Shown here: piece by piece, positions 49,397 through 59,297 of the stretch | How positions within the stretch are numbered: position 1 is the first letter of the stretch | Layout: every line of letters starts with the position of its first letter | Notes under the pieces: model-generated | What the model was told of the DNA's origin: nothing | Database searches by the model: none | What the model saw: the letters and a program-made list of their open reading frames with translations, nothing else | Assembly: GCA_907165135.1 (NCBI GenBank) | Contig: OU015567.1 | Span: 6,515,001 to 6,579,000, forward strand | DNA: 64,000 bases | From: Oikopleura dioica | Lineage: Eukaryota > Chordata > Appendicularia > Copelata > Oikopleuridae | Direction: 5' to 3' | Translations under genes and position numbers: made by a program

Positions 49397-49951
49397 ATGG
49401 CTATTGCCAGGCTCCTGACGATCGGTGGGGAAAAGGAGATACATCCTTATATAAGGCCTGGTCTGTGCACGATCATATTAGGTAAGAGAGAAACAACCCT
49501 TCTTTCCTTACTTTCTCCCAGGAATTTCGGTCTTTATTCTGACCCCTGCCGTCTCAACTCTTTTGAACAAGTCGATCAGAAGCTACTGCCCAGAGCCAGA
49601 GAGCGAATTTGTCGACGAAGAATGCGAATATGTCTCTCAAAAACTCCGTCTTGGTGTCAAAGGTACTTGGAATTTCCAAGCCGCCTTTCATTGTTTATTC
49701 AAACTCAATTCCAGTGCTTTCATACGTCGGCTGGTCGCTTTTTGGGCTTGGTCTTGGCATGACGATTCTCTCCGCCTGTCAGGTGTGGTGTAGAAAATGG
49801 AGGAAAAGACTGTGTTTTTTTTTAGCTTATTCGAAACTCGGCGGAATTTAGAGAATCAATACGGAACGAGTACATTGAGTCGCTGAAAGAATCCAACAGA
49901 TACAGGCTTGAGAGGGCCTCTTCTACAGGAGTTATGGTCTCATCCCTTTAA
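49397..49951 (+). CDS. Small two-TM membrane protein, unknown family
   Basis: Four exons (49397-49481, 49522-49662, 49715-49782, 49826-49951) join in phase to 139 codons plus stop. The protein has a first TM helix (LCTIILGISVFILTPAVSTLL), a loop with cysteines at SYCPEPE and EECEYV, a second TM helix (VGWSLFGLGLGMTILSA) and a charged tail. An AG right before the start (TTTTTAG at 49390) has no clear cis donor nearby and may accept a spliced leader. I do not recognise the family. Confidence 0.6.
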
Positions 49952-50171
49952 AAATGATCCATTCGGAGCATGAAAGATTAACCATGAAAAAGAATCATAC
50001 TCGAAATCGAAGCTTTCGCGAATGAAGGACACCTTGACATCTTTTAATTTCTACAAAACCGTTTTCTTCGTCGATTCAAAGACGGATTACTAGAAATTTC
50101 AAAACCTAAGGCGATTTTTTTTTTCATTTAAAAAATCCGGCAAAGGCGATGCTCTGTGGAGAAAAGAACTT

Positions 50172-50414
50172 ATGATCAGAGAAATTCACAAGCAAAAGGA
50201 ATTGACGACCCAGTTCAGTTTGCAAGACGATAATATGAGGACAAATCCGTACTTTCAAATTTCACTCATGTAAGTTTCTCCCCATTTTTCGCACGAAAAA
50301 TATCCTAGAAATCGACTGAGGCTGGAAAAGCTTATAAACGACATTGCAACAGGCCAAACTGAGACGGAAAAATTTCCAGACAACGAAACGATTGTCAATT
50401 ATTATACTGTCTAA
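50172..50414 (+). CDS. Small coding segment downstream of the two-TM gene
   Basis: Two exons (50172-50269 and 50309-50414) join in phase and stop just before an AATAAA at about 50435. The first in-frame ATG is at 50172, but the frame is open upstream to about 50142, so these may be the last exons of a longer gene or a separate cistron. The product is charged and helical with no known domain. Confidence 0.45.
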
Positions 50415-50584
50415 AATATTTATCTCAAGCTCTTGAATAAATTTGAGAGGTTACTAAAGTGATGCCTGTTTAAGAAGGAAGCATGAAATCGCAGGTGGCG
50501 CTAGTGAGCTTAAAAAAAGGTTACGTCATTCAAGTTTTTGGTGGAACGTGTCCCTACATTTGTCCAAAACACAAAAAAGAAAAG

Positions 50585-51657
50585 ATGAAGCTCTTTTTAA
50601 TACTCGTAACAGCCGTTTTCGGGAACCAAAAATTTGACATGAAAAGTTTTCAGAGATTTATGAAAGTGAAACAGATGAAGGAAATGAAAGAACTTGGAAT
50701 TCCGCTGAGAGAAATTCTTGTTCAAAACGCAATCGCTCGAAATTTGCCGAGTTCCTTTTCAACCTTCCTCATCAACAGGCGAAAAATAAAGAAGAAAAAG
50801 AAAGAGATCGAAGAAATGACAAGGCCGAAATGGGTGAAAGTCGAATTGGAAGCTGAAAGTTTCTCGGTAGTGAAGAGCTCTTTCAGAAGTTGGCGAGATG
50901 GGAAAGTTGGAGACTATGCGGACTCTTCACTTGCTCTTTTCACAGATGAAGGACTAACAAGTCGAGTTCAGTAAGTGATTTCGGATAAATTTAGCCCTGA
51001 AAAGGGCTAGATGTAGATTGAGAAGGTCGATCGAATTGTAGGTTTGTGATCCTTTGTAGGATTGATCCGGGTCTTCTTGTTTTTTTCATGCATGTATTTC
51101 TTGCATTCTGATACCACGCAGCAGGTACTACCCCGATGCGTGCTAGCCTCGAAGCATTTTCTGCCAAGAGTGACTCTGGCAGCATTTTTCGCTGTTTATA
51201 TAAACATGCCTGGGAAGCACAACTGTATCTAGAATAAAAAATGCTTTCCTTCTCGTTATCACTTGAAAACGGCCGTTTTTTCTCTAGATAAAATTGACGG
51301 GCTTCCCAGGCAAGAATTAATAGAAAAATTTTGTCTTTCATCATCAATTCAGTCCTGGATTCGAATTCGTAATACCAGATCGTGTCTTCGTAGCTGTCAA
51401 AACGACTTATGAAAACTTCGCCGTTGAAAAATGCTTGGCATTTCCGGAAAATGAAGACCCTGAGAAAATCCACTGGACATTGATTGACGCCAATTTCGTT
51501 GACGAATCCGTTCAAAAGTACCCATCAGGAACAGCTCTTCATATCTCATTTTTGGTATTTTGAAACAGCATTCTTTTCTGTCGTGTTTTGAAATTTACAA
51601 ACTAAGACTGTAATTGAGCTGAAGAAAAGAAAGAAGAAGCTTCGTCTTTTCGTTTGA
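50585..51657 (+). CDS. Secreted ZP-domain-like protein
   Basis: Exons 50585-50970, 51353-51554 and 51607-51657 give about 212 residues. The start was chosen at the ATG that opens a signal peptide (MKLFLILVTAVFG). A lysine-rich region follows, then a module with SLALFTDEG, VIPDRVFVAVKTTYENFAVE, KCLAFPENED and IHWTLIDANF. Its order and cysteine context resemble the ZP-C half of zona pellucida domains, which polymerise into extracellular filaments. It lacks a clear furin site and TM anchor. The last exon (charged, ends LRLFV) is less certain; reading on without splicing adds only one or two residues. AATAAA lies near 51904. Confidence 0.5.
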
Positions 51658-51659
51658 GT

Positions 51660-52270
51660 CATTTCAATTTCGAGACTTTCCAGGGCCCATTGGCGTGTCA
51701 TGTTCGATCAAAATTCTGAAATAGAACGTTTGAGATTTTAATCCAAAGGATCATGAGATTCATGTCATGATAGCTCGTGAGCGCCGGAAGCAAAAAAGAG
51801 AGCTGGAATTTGGTTGCACAAGACTTTTCGCCCGCTCGATCCGACGTGTCTTATCGCAAGCTTTGTTTTATCTTGCTGTCTTTTTTACACTGTATTTTGT
51901 TCAATAAAGGATATTTTTCATTTTTGAAACTTTCGACTTTTTTCGTTCTTGATTCCAAAAATAGCAACTTTTGTAAAAATATTCGGCCGTGACAGGACAG
52001 GCCATCAATTATTTATTATTCTGAGACATAGTGTGTATTACACAAGCCAACTGGACCATAGATTCTAAGGGGGAGGTAGCCGCGCACCCTGTGCAAGAGC
52101 CCCCCAGTGCATCGCAATTGCAGTCTGCATAAAAATACAAAAACGAAGAAGGGAAAGAACAAAATCGACAATAAAATTTAAGAGATAAAACAGACAAAAA
52201 AGGGCGAAAACTCTCCTCGAAGCAACAAAAAAATCAATTTTCAAATCCGTTTTTTTCGAAGCTAGAATCT
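51660..52270. other. Interval between the ZP-like and crystallin genes
   Basis: It contains the poly(A) signal near 51904. I see no further gene. Confidence 0.4.
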
Positions 52271-52274
52271 TCAA

Positions 52275-55200
52275 ATGCCTGTGAAGGTTCGCTCATAACC
52301 CCGAGTGTTGTTTGACCGATAATTCTAGCTCTGCACCGAAGTCGGCTTCAAAGGCGACAAGAAAAAGTTCAGTGGGGCTGTCGACAATCTCGCGAAGAGG
52401 CAATTCTATGGACAAGTCAAATCTGTTATGGTAATATTTCAAGAAGAAGTTGCTTTTTAGATGTTTGGATTCTATATTTGAAGATCGGGTGTACAGTAAA
52501 ATCGTAGTAGGTGGGTGTTAATATCTGCTGATGGGGAGCGGCTGTGAGGTCGTCGACCTCTCATGCTTTTGACGCGCTGGATTCAGAAGAACCATAAATA
52601 TTCGCGTTTATTGTTCCTTAGATTGTGTTAGACATGGGTCCATATTGATCGCCGTGTAAGATACCTTCTTTATTCATAATCCAGGAAGTTCCAAGATAGG
52701 ATCAGAAGGATCCACTTTCAAGATCAAAATCAAGAATTCCCTGTCGCTTCCGGTTTCTCGTCAAGCTCATCAAAAAAGCTGACGAGTGAGAAACTCGAGT
52801 GAGAATGAAATCAACGATAGAATGAGCTAGATGCTCTATTTTTCGAATAGTCTAATTTTCTTGCTAGCGTTGGCAATTCTCTCGGTCGTCAAAGATGAAA
52901 TAGAATGAGACGATGATTGATTGACGAGAATACTTCAGTGGCTTTGCTTTTCAACAGCTTTTAAATTCTGTCTTTCAGATTGATGGCAATAGACCTTGGG
53001 TCTTCTGCGCCGACTTTGATTTCCGTGGAAAGGCGGCTTTGATTGAGCCTGGAGAGCATGCTGATATTTCCTCGGTAACAATAATTCCCTCGAATGAAAT
53101 TTAATCCTCTGTCAAGATCTGCAACTTCAAAGTCAAGTCGATGTGCGAGCTGATAGATACCGACCGAGAAAAGCAAGGAAAGCTTGAAATCGTCGTTGAA
53201 GATGCCGAAATGAGCGTCACTGTGTTGTGATCGCGAATCTGCCGATTCCCTTATTTGGAGATTCGCCTCGTGCACCTGCTGTTCATAACCTTCGCCGGCG
53301 CAAGCCTCGTTTTCTGTTCACTCTTTAACTTGAAAACTAGCCTAATATACGCTTTTATAAAAAAACCGCGGATAATTGCTCTCCAATTCTTTTGCAAGGC
53401 AAATCGTTACCACAACATACTGGTACCAGGAAAAATCGACCCCACGGTCCTACAACACCCATTCCCAGCCAGCCATCTAGAGAAGCTAATTTGGGAAGAA
53501 AATCATCTTGGTGGACCAATTCGCCGAGAAGCAAACGCAAGTTGTGGTTTCAGCCAATCACGTGGATTAATCCTGAGCGGGAATCAAACCCTCCACGGAG
53601 GTCACTCAGCAATTTCGAAACCTATCGAAATTGAAATCTGAGTGCACCAATAAGGTAACGCCATTCAAAAGAGTCACCTAACTGCTTTTCGCCATGTCGC
53701 TCGAAACTCTCAAATGGATCCGAGAAACGATCGCTGAGCTAGATGAAGAAATAACGGCGCTCAATTCGCCAAATTCAGCAGCCACAAAAGAGAAAAAAAG
53801 AATTACAGAAGAAACTCAAGGCAAAGCTGGACATCGCCATCGACGGGATCAAAGTGGAAGGTAACGAGTTAACCAGAGAGCAGGCAAGTGCGGTCAAATC
53901 CGCGGAAAATGCCCTGAACGAATTAACATACAGCGGGCGAGATTTCGATGAAACATCGGTGTTCACTTCCAAAGTAACACAAATTTACGAAATTTATATC
54001 GCCGATGACCCAAAATTGCACGAAATCTTCGCGTCAAAGGTTAAGCTGCGCTTCAGCCCTTCAATTTACTCGCGGCTTAAAAACGCAACAAAATCGACGA
54101 AAACTTGGATTGAGCTGCGCGAGTGGTTAAATTTAACATACGATTCGGGATTATCAGCGCTGCAACTCTTAACAAGAGTAATGGAAACGCAATTCGACGA
54201 AAATTCACCGTGGAAAAAGTACGCGCAGGACATAGAAGATCGTATGGAGCCGGCTAAAGCCGCTATTTGCGCTCAAATCCGCCGAACCAAAATGAAAAAG
54301 AACCCGGGCACACAAGAAAACGACGATACTAATGCTCCAACCGCGGATGACATATTCGACTTCGTTTCTGCGAGCATTATCGCGGGGCGATTGAAAGTCA
54401 CGAAACCTTCGGTGCACGCACACATGGCCAATGAATGGGCTCAAATCTCAGACGCTCAAACAATCGCGACAAAAGTCGAATTCCTGATTTCTCAAACAAC
54501 CAATCAGGGCGGATCAGTATTTTTCGCACGCCAGAGCCAGAAACCAAAGTCAAAAATGCCAATATGCAAGTATTTTGCCTCTGGGAACTGCAGAGTCAAA
54601 AACTGCAGATTTCGTCACGAGAAACCTAAACGACAAGAAGACCGCGGTAAGAAGACCAACACTTTCGTTGCTCAAGCAAATGAAGAAGAACGTCTACCAG
54701 AGGAAAATGAAGCGTCGGTTTTTCTATAAATGCTGGTAATGAGTGCGAATTATCAGCATGCTTATCGTGCAGCACAAATATCACTAATTCTTTCTTCAAC
54801 ACAAAAATTACACTTATGATGAATGGATTTACACTAAAAGTCACTGCATTGGTCGACAGCGGATCTGACAAATGTATTTTGCCAATGCATCTCCTTCCAT
54901 CGTCACTTCACAAGTTTATCGAGCCAACTTCAATGGAATTCCGCGGATGTGGAAGAATAAAATCAATTGGTAGGATATCCGCAATAGTGAAAGCTCACCA
55001 ATCAAATTACAAATTCCGCGGTGTATGCTTTTACATCGTGAGAGAAGGTTTGCCGGCAATCCTCGGCAAAGATTTTATCATAGGGCACTCAAGCAGCGAG
55101 CACGGAAGCTTCAAAATTGCCGGTTATGGAATGGAAATAATGATTCACTCTGGCCGAAGGGTCCTATTCCCTTGGTCAGAAGTCAACGCGCTGTTTAGGA

Positions 55201-58200
55201 TGGAAGCCAGCAAATTAACGACGCAGCAAAAGGTGGAACTACTGGAGAAAACGAAAGAACTAAAACTCGACAACACAATTTTCAAAGGTGAAAATTTCGA
55301 ACGATTCATCAATATCCTCTTCCGAAAGCAAAAAGTTTTCAAAGGGCCAAACGATAAAGTAGGCCTGTTTTCGGAGCAAGTGAGGATCCCGACAATCCCT
55401 GGATTAACGAAAAGCGCTCGACCGCGGCCAATAGCCAAACATCTGCAACCGAAAGTAGATGGTAAGATGGAAACGATGCTCAATGGGAAGATAATCGAGG
55501 AGTGCCCCGACGGAAAGGGTTTTCACAGTCCACTAGTCATTGTCCCTAAAAAGACGACGATATAAGAGTATGCTCCGATTTCAAGTCCGGGCTTAACCAG
55601 TGCCTCACAGAGGAGACGGACATCTGGAACGTGCCAAATATAGATTGTTTGTTTGCGGACATTGAGACTGGAAACCACATCTTCTCTGACATTGATATAA
55701 ACGCGGCATATTGGAACATGGAAATCCACCCAGACGACCGACATAAAACGAATTTTTATTATAAGGACAAGTTGTATCAGTACATCAGAATGCCGTTTGG
55801 AATGAAACACAGCGGCGACGCATTTTGCAAATGTGTCGCAAAAATGCTAGGGACGGTGAAGCTACAAAACAACTTCAAAAGCTATGTGGATGATATATTG
55901 CTACATAGCCGTGACGAAGAAACGCATCTTCAGGTCTTGGAGCAGGTTTTGGATGCCTGTGAAAAATTCGGCGTCAAGCTGGGGGGAAAAAAGTGCAATT
56001 TCGGCCGGCGATCAACAAAATTCATGGGCCGACAAATTTCCGCGGAAGGGATAAGCATCCCAGAAGAAAACATGAAAGCAATAAAGGAATTGCAGCCACC
56101 GCGGAACAGGAAGGAATTAATGTCAGTCCTCGGAACCCTTGGTTGGTGGAAAAGCTGGATCTCATGCAACGTTGGTGACCGAGTGGCCATCAACTCATTC
56201 AGCTCAATCGTCAAAGAAATGTCTGTGCTGAACAGGCAAAATAAACCATTTCAGTGGAATGACGACGCTCAAGCGAGCTTCGATAACGCAAAAAGGATCT
56301 TGGCAAGTAATAAGGTATTTAGTCTCCCTGATTTTTCTCGACCATTTGTGGTCGTTTGCGATGCATCCAAAGTGGCTATTGGAGGAGCCATTATGCAAAA
56401 ATTCGGCAACAAACAAAAACTGATCGCCGTTTATTCGAAAACACTGTCGTCAACAGAATCGAAATGGTCAACGACGGAACGAGAAGCTTTCGCACTATTG
56501 ATGACAATCGAGAAATTTTCATATTATTTGGAGGGAAAGCCATTCTTATGCCTCACCGATCACAAAGCTTTATGCGCCTTGGACAAGAAAATAATGGCAA
56601 ACGACAAGCTCCAAAGATGGCAAGATCGACTCAGTAAGTTTCGATTTATAATTCAGTACATTAAAGGACAAGACAATTGTCTGGCAGATATATTGTCACG
56701 ACCGTGGCACAAAGTCTGTGCGAAAAACGAAAAACCAAGCGACGAACTGGCAGGAAAATTCTACAATCCGGCCGGAGAGAGCGACCTCATAATTTATATC
56801 CCGTCATGGTGCGGTGGAGGAAGTTTACCACAGAAAATGCTCCTCGAAAACAAAGAAGTCGCCGCGGAAATTTATGCTTTAAAATCAGCTGCCACAGGAG
56901 TTCTGAGCGAAAATGTACCTATCCTGGAGCTGCGGATAATTGAAAATGCTCAATCAGAAGATAAACTCATAGGTACAGTAAAAAACTTTGTAGAAAACAA
57001 AATATCCGCGGAAAAATGGCAAGTCCCAGATAGTCTTTACGGCATAGAATCATACAAACGCTGGTCGAAAAAATTGGAAATCCATCCGGAGAGTAAAGCC
57101 TTGACGATCAACTGGGGGGGAAAAGAAGTGCCTTGTGCTTCCCAAAAGCCTTATTCCTCACTATTTAAAAGCTGCTCATCACAAAGCGCACACCGGAGTT
57201 GATCGAACAAGGGAATTGCTATCATGGTCGTGGTGGCCCGACCAATTGGACGATATCCGCGGATTTGTCTCAAGTTGCGACATTTGCCTGAAAAGAAAAG
57301 GCCAGGACATGCAGAAAGGTAAACCAGATATGCAGACTCTTTACCGTGCCAAGCGGCCATGGGAAATCATTTATGTCGACTTTATACAACTCGAGCGATC
57401 GAAAACCGGTAAATCATACGCATTAACCATTATGGATGGATACAGTCGTTTCTTGTCGGTTTATCCGACTGCGAGGTGCCGAGCAAGTGACGCTGCTCGC
57501 CAAATTATGCGTCACATTCTATTGTACGATTTCCCGAAGATTATCAGCAGCGACCAAGGTAAACATTTCCGAAATGAAATGCTGAGTGAGCTTTGTCATT
57601 TGCTTGGAGTCAAGCAGAATTTACATGTTCCTTATCGCCCGGAAAGTACTGGATGCCTAGAACGATCACACCGTGTTCTCAAAAATGCGTTATATGGAAT
57701 CGCCTTGGAACGAAATCTGTGTTGGGAATTAGTTCTACCATCAGTGGTGAGTACTATGAATAAATGCAAAAATGTGGCAACGCGCGTCTCGCCATTCGAA
57801 ATTATTTACGGAAGAAAACCTTCGTTCGACGGAATACAAATGGCCGAAAACCCATCCGCGGATTCTCCAAAAACGTACGCCACTGAAATAGCCGCGACCC
57901 TAAGCCGCGTCCACAAGCTCGTCGATTTAGCTCAATCGGAAGCAGACCTCGTCGCTAAAAATAAGGGAAAATCTATAATTGAACCAATAACGATAACCAA
58001 AGGCGACAGAGTTCTGCTAAAAAGACCCATGTCCGCGGAAACGAAGGAGAGCAAGGGCGCTTGGAATGGACCCTTTGAAGTGGTGGACACTAATGGCGTT
58101 ATAGTTCGACTGGACATTAGTGGAAAGCTCAGTTGGGTACACCGACATCACTGTATTCTCTACAAGGACCGTCCACAGCACCTGGACCCGGATTATTGCG

Positions 58201-58961
58201 GCCAAAATCAACCCGAGAACCCCGTTGTTAAGAGCCGACCCGACGCTGAACCGGCCTCATCGTTCACCGAAAGATATCCGCGGCGCGTCCGGAAAAAGAC
58301 TGTACCTTTCCAAGGAAGATCATAACAAATCATTTATTATCACTATTTGATCAGAAAAGACAACGAGGATACTTCAAGTCGACGAACCCGCTCTCGTCAC
58401 CAACTTGGACTCTGCGTCGGTCAACCTTCACGCCAGTCGAATCTGGGGGGATGTTGTGATCGCGAATCTGCCGATTCCCTTATTTGGAGATTCGCCTCGT
58501 GCACCTGCTGTTCATAACCTTCGCCGGCGCAAGCCTCGTTTTCTGTTCACTCTTTAACTTGAAAACTAGCCTAATATACGCTTTTATAAAAAACCGCGGA
58601 TAATTGCTCTCCAATTCTTTTGCAAGGCAAATCGTTACCACAACAACTGATTCCACCGCAGAATTTGTCTTTCAAAAGAGACCCAAGCCTGAGCAAACTG
58701 AGCAGCCTCAGGACTACAAGGTACTCTATTTATTTCAGAACTATCCTAAACACGCGCTAGGTGAAAGCGAGATTAGAAGTGACCGGTGGAACTTGGCTAC
58801 TTTTCTCCGAGCAAGGCTGGAAAGGCGACCTAGCTGTAGTGACTACTTCTAACAACGGACGGCGAATGAGTTTTGGTCAGCTGGCGACCGTTCGTTCCGC
58901 CAAAAAAACTCTCCTTCCTCGATTAAAATCATCATCAGCATATCATATCGGGCCGGGTTGA
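52275..58961 (+). CDS. Beta-gamma crystallin-fold protein, coding exon split by a retrotransposon
   Basis: Exons: 52275-52286 (MPVK), 52329-52430, 52979-53074, 53117-53222 continued at 58650-58720, and 58761-58961 (stop TGA). Greek-key motifs occur in order: EVGFKGDKKKFSGAVDNL, then WVFCADFDFRGKAALIEPGE, and in the last exon TWLLFSEQGWKGDLAVV. These fit beta-gamma crystallin folds (aromatic...FxG and PGE turns), which in tunicates can bind calcium. The fourth exon is interrupted by a complete 5423-bp LTR retrotransposon. With the element and one ACTG duplication left out, the exon is 177 bases and in frame. On this allele the gene is presumably disrupted. The extreme C-terminus lies in sequence shared with 61480-61615, so the stop position may be altered by duplication. 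Confidence 0.75.
53223..53417 (+). repeat. 5' LTR
   Basis: This is a 195-bp LTR with TATATACGCTTTTATAAA as the likely promoter region. It is identical to the 3' LTR except for one extra A in an A run. Confidence 0.95.
53694..54729 (+). CDS. gag: Retrotransposon gag (with an apparent frame break)
   Basis: A start ATG at 53694 opens a helical stretch that loses frame at an A run at about 53791-53797. The long gag frame then continues to the TAA at 54727-54729. It holds a helical capsid-like region and ends with CKYFASGNCRVKNCRFRH, a C-x7-C-x4-C-x3-H zinc finger in place of the usual retroviral C-x2-C-x4-H-x4-C knuckle. The protease frame is open in the -1 register over the end of gag, so a ribosomal slip near the T run at 54719-54723 may give Gag-Pol. 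Confidence 0.75.
54730..55565 (+). CDS. pol: Retrotransposon protease and start of reverse transcriptase
   Basis: The aspartic protease active site is TALVDSGSDKC, with the later ILGKDF turn. A linker and the first RT blocks follow (SARPRPIAKHLQPKVDG, SPLVIVPKK). The frame ends at TAA 55563-55565, immediately after an A run (55547-55551) where one base seems to be missing; the RT core continues in another frame. Confidence 0.8.
55566..57202 (+). CDS. pol: Retrotransposon reverse transcriptase and RNase H
   Basis: RT motifs: SDIDINAAYWNMEIHPDD, RMPFGMKHSGDAF and the catalytic YVDDIL. RNase H follows with VCDASKVAIGGAI, TEREAFALL, FLCLTDHKAL and DNCLADILSR. The frame breaks near a run of seven G then four A (57114-57124), where integrase begins in the next register. 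Confidence 0.9.
57125..58325 (+). CDS. pol: Retrotransposon integrase
   Basis: The N-terminal HHCC zinc-binding motif (H-x3-H...CDIC) is followed by the DDE core: YVDFIQLE, IISSDQGKHF and a glutamate in the RPESTGCLERSHR block. The C-terminal part is basic and ends at TAA 58323-58325. No chromodomain was recognised. Confidence 0.9.
58452..58645 (+). repeat. 3' LTR
   Basis: This is a 194-bp LTR, identical to the 5' LTR apart from one A less in the A run at about 58587-58593. Confidence 0.95.
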
Positions 58962-59070
58962 TCCCTGCTCCCTGCTCAGATTCTCGGTTCAAAATAGAAA
59001 CTTTTCTGTACACGCTTTCCCGGTACGGAAATTTATGCGATTGCCACAAAGTTCAAAATGCTTCTGAAAA
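58951..59070. repeat. Duplicated segment shared with 61482-61615
   Basis: About 110 bp starting GCCGGGTTGATCCCTGC and including GTACACGCTTTCCCGGTA(C/G)GG are repeated downstream of the second kelch-like gene. The segment marks the 3' border of the tandem duplication of kelch-like genes and overlaps the end of the crystallin frame. Confidence 0.75.
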
Positions 59071-59297
59071 CAATGTAATAGACTTCAAATATCGGAATAA
59101 AAGAGATCAAAGTAAAATTTTATTGGAAGATTCATTGAAAACAGTAATCGTTGCAGAAATCAACGCATGCTCCAGCTTCCGTTTCAAAGACAATGTGATA
59201 GTAACAATCACTGTATTCGTGATGAAAAATGACAGATTTAATCACAGATGTTTAATATGAAAATTTGACCTATATAAATGAGACAGGAATGAAAAAT

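Larger units (their letters stand above)
53219..58649 (+). mobile_element. Ty3/gypsy LTR retrotransposon, full length
   Basis: The element spans 53223-58645, flanked by ACTG on both sides (53219-53222, 58646-58649). LTRs begin TGTTGTG and end CACAACA. A purine tract CTGGGGGGA precedes the 3' LTR, and a candidate primer site starting TGG follows the 5' LTR. Domain order is gag, protease, reverse transcriptase, RNase H, integrase, which defines Ty3/gypsy. No envelope frame lies between integrase and the 3' LTR. LTRs differ only in the length of one A run, so the insertion is very recent. The motif CCGCGG occurs about 16 times. Confidence 0.95.

Noticed and set aside
53255-53641. Open frame crossing the 5' LTR
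   Set aside because: It spans LTR and leader sequence of the retrotransposon and matches no gag.
58452-58645. Possible envelope gene after integrase
   Set aside because: Only about 125 bp separates the integrase stop from the 3' LTR; there is no room for env.
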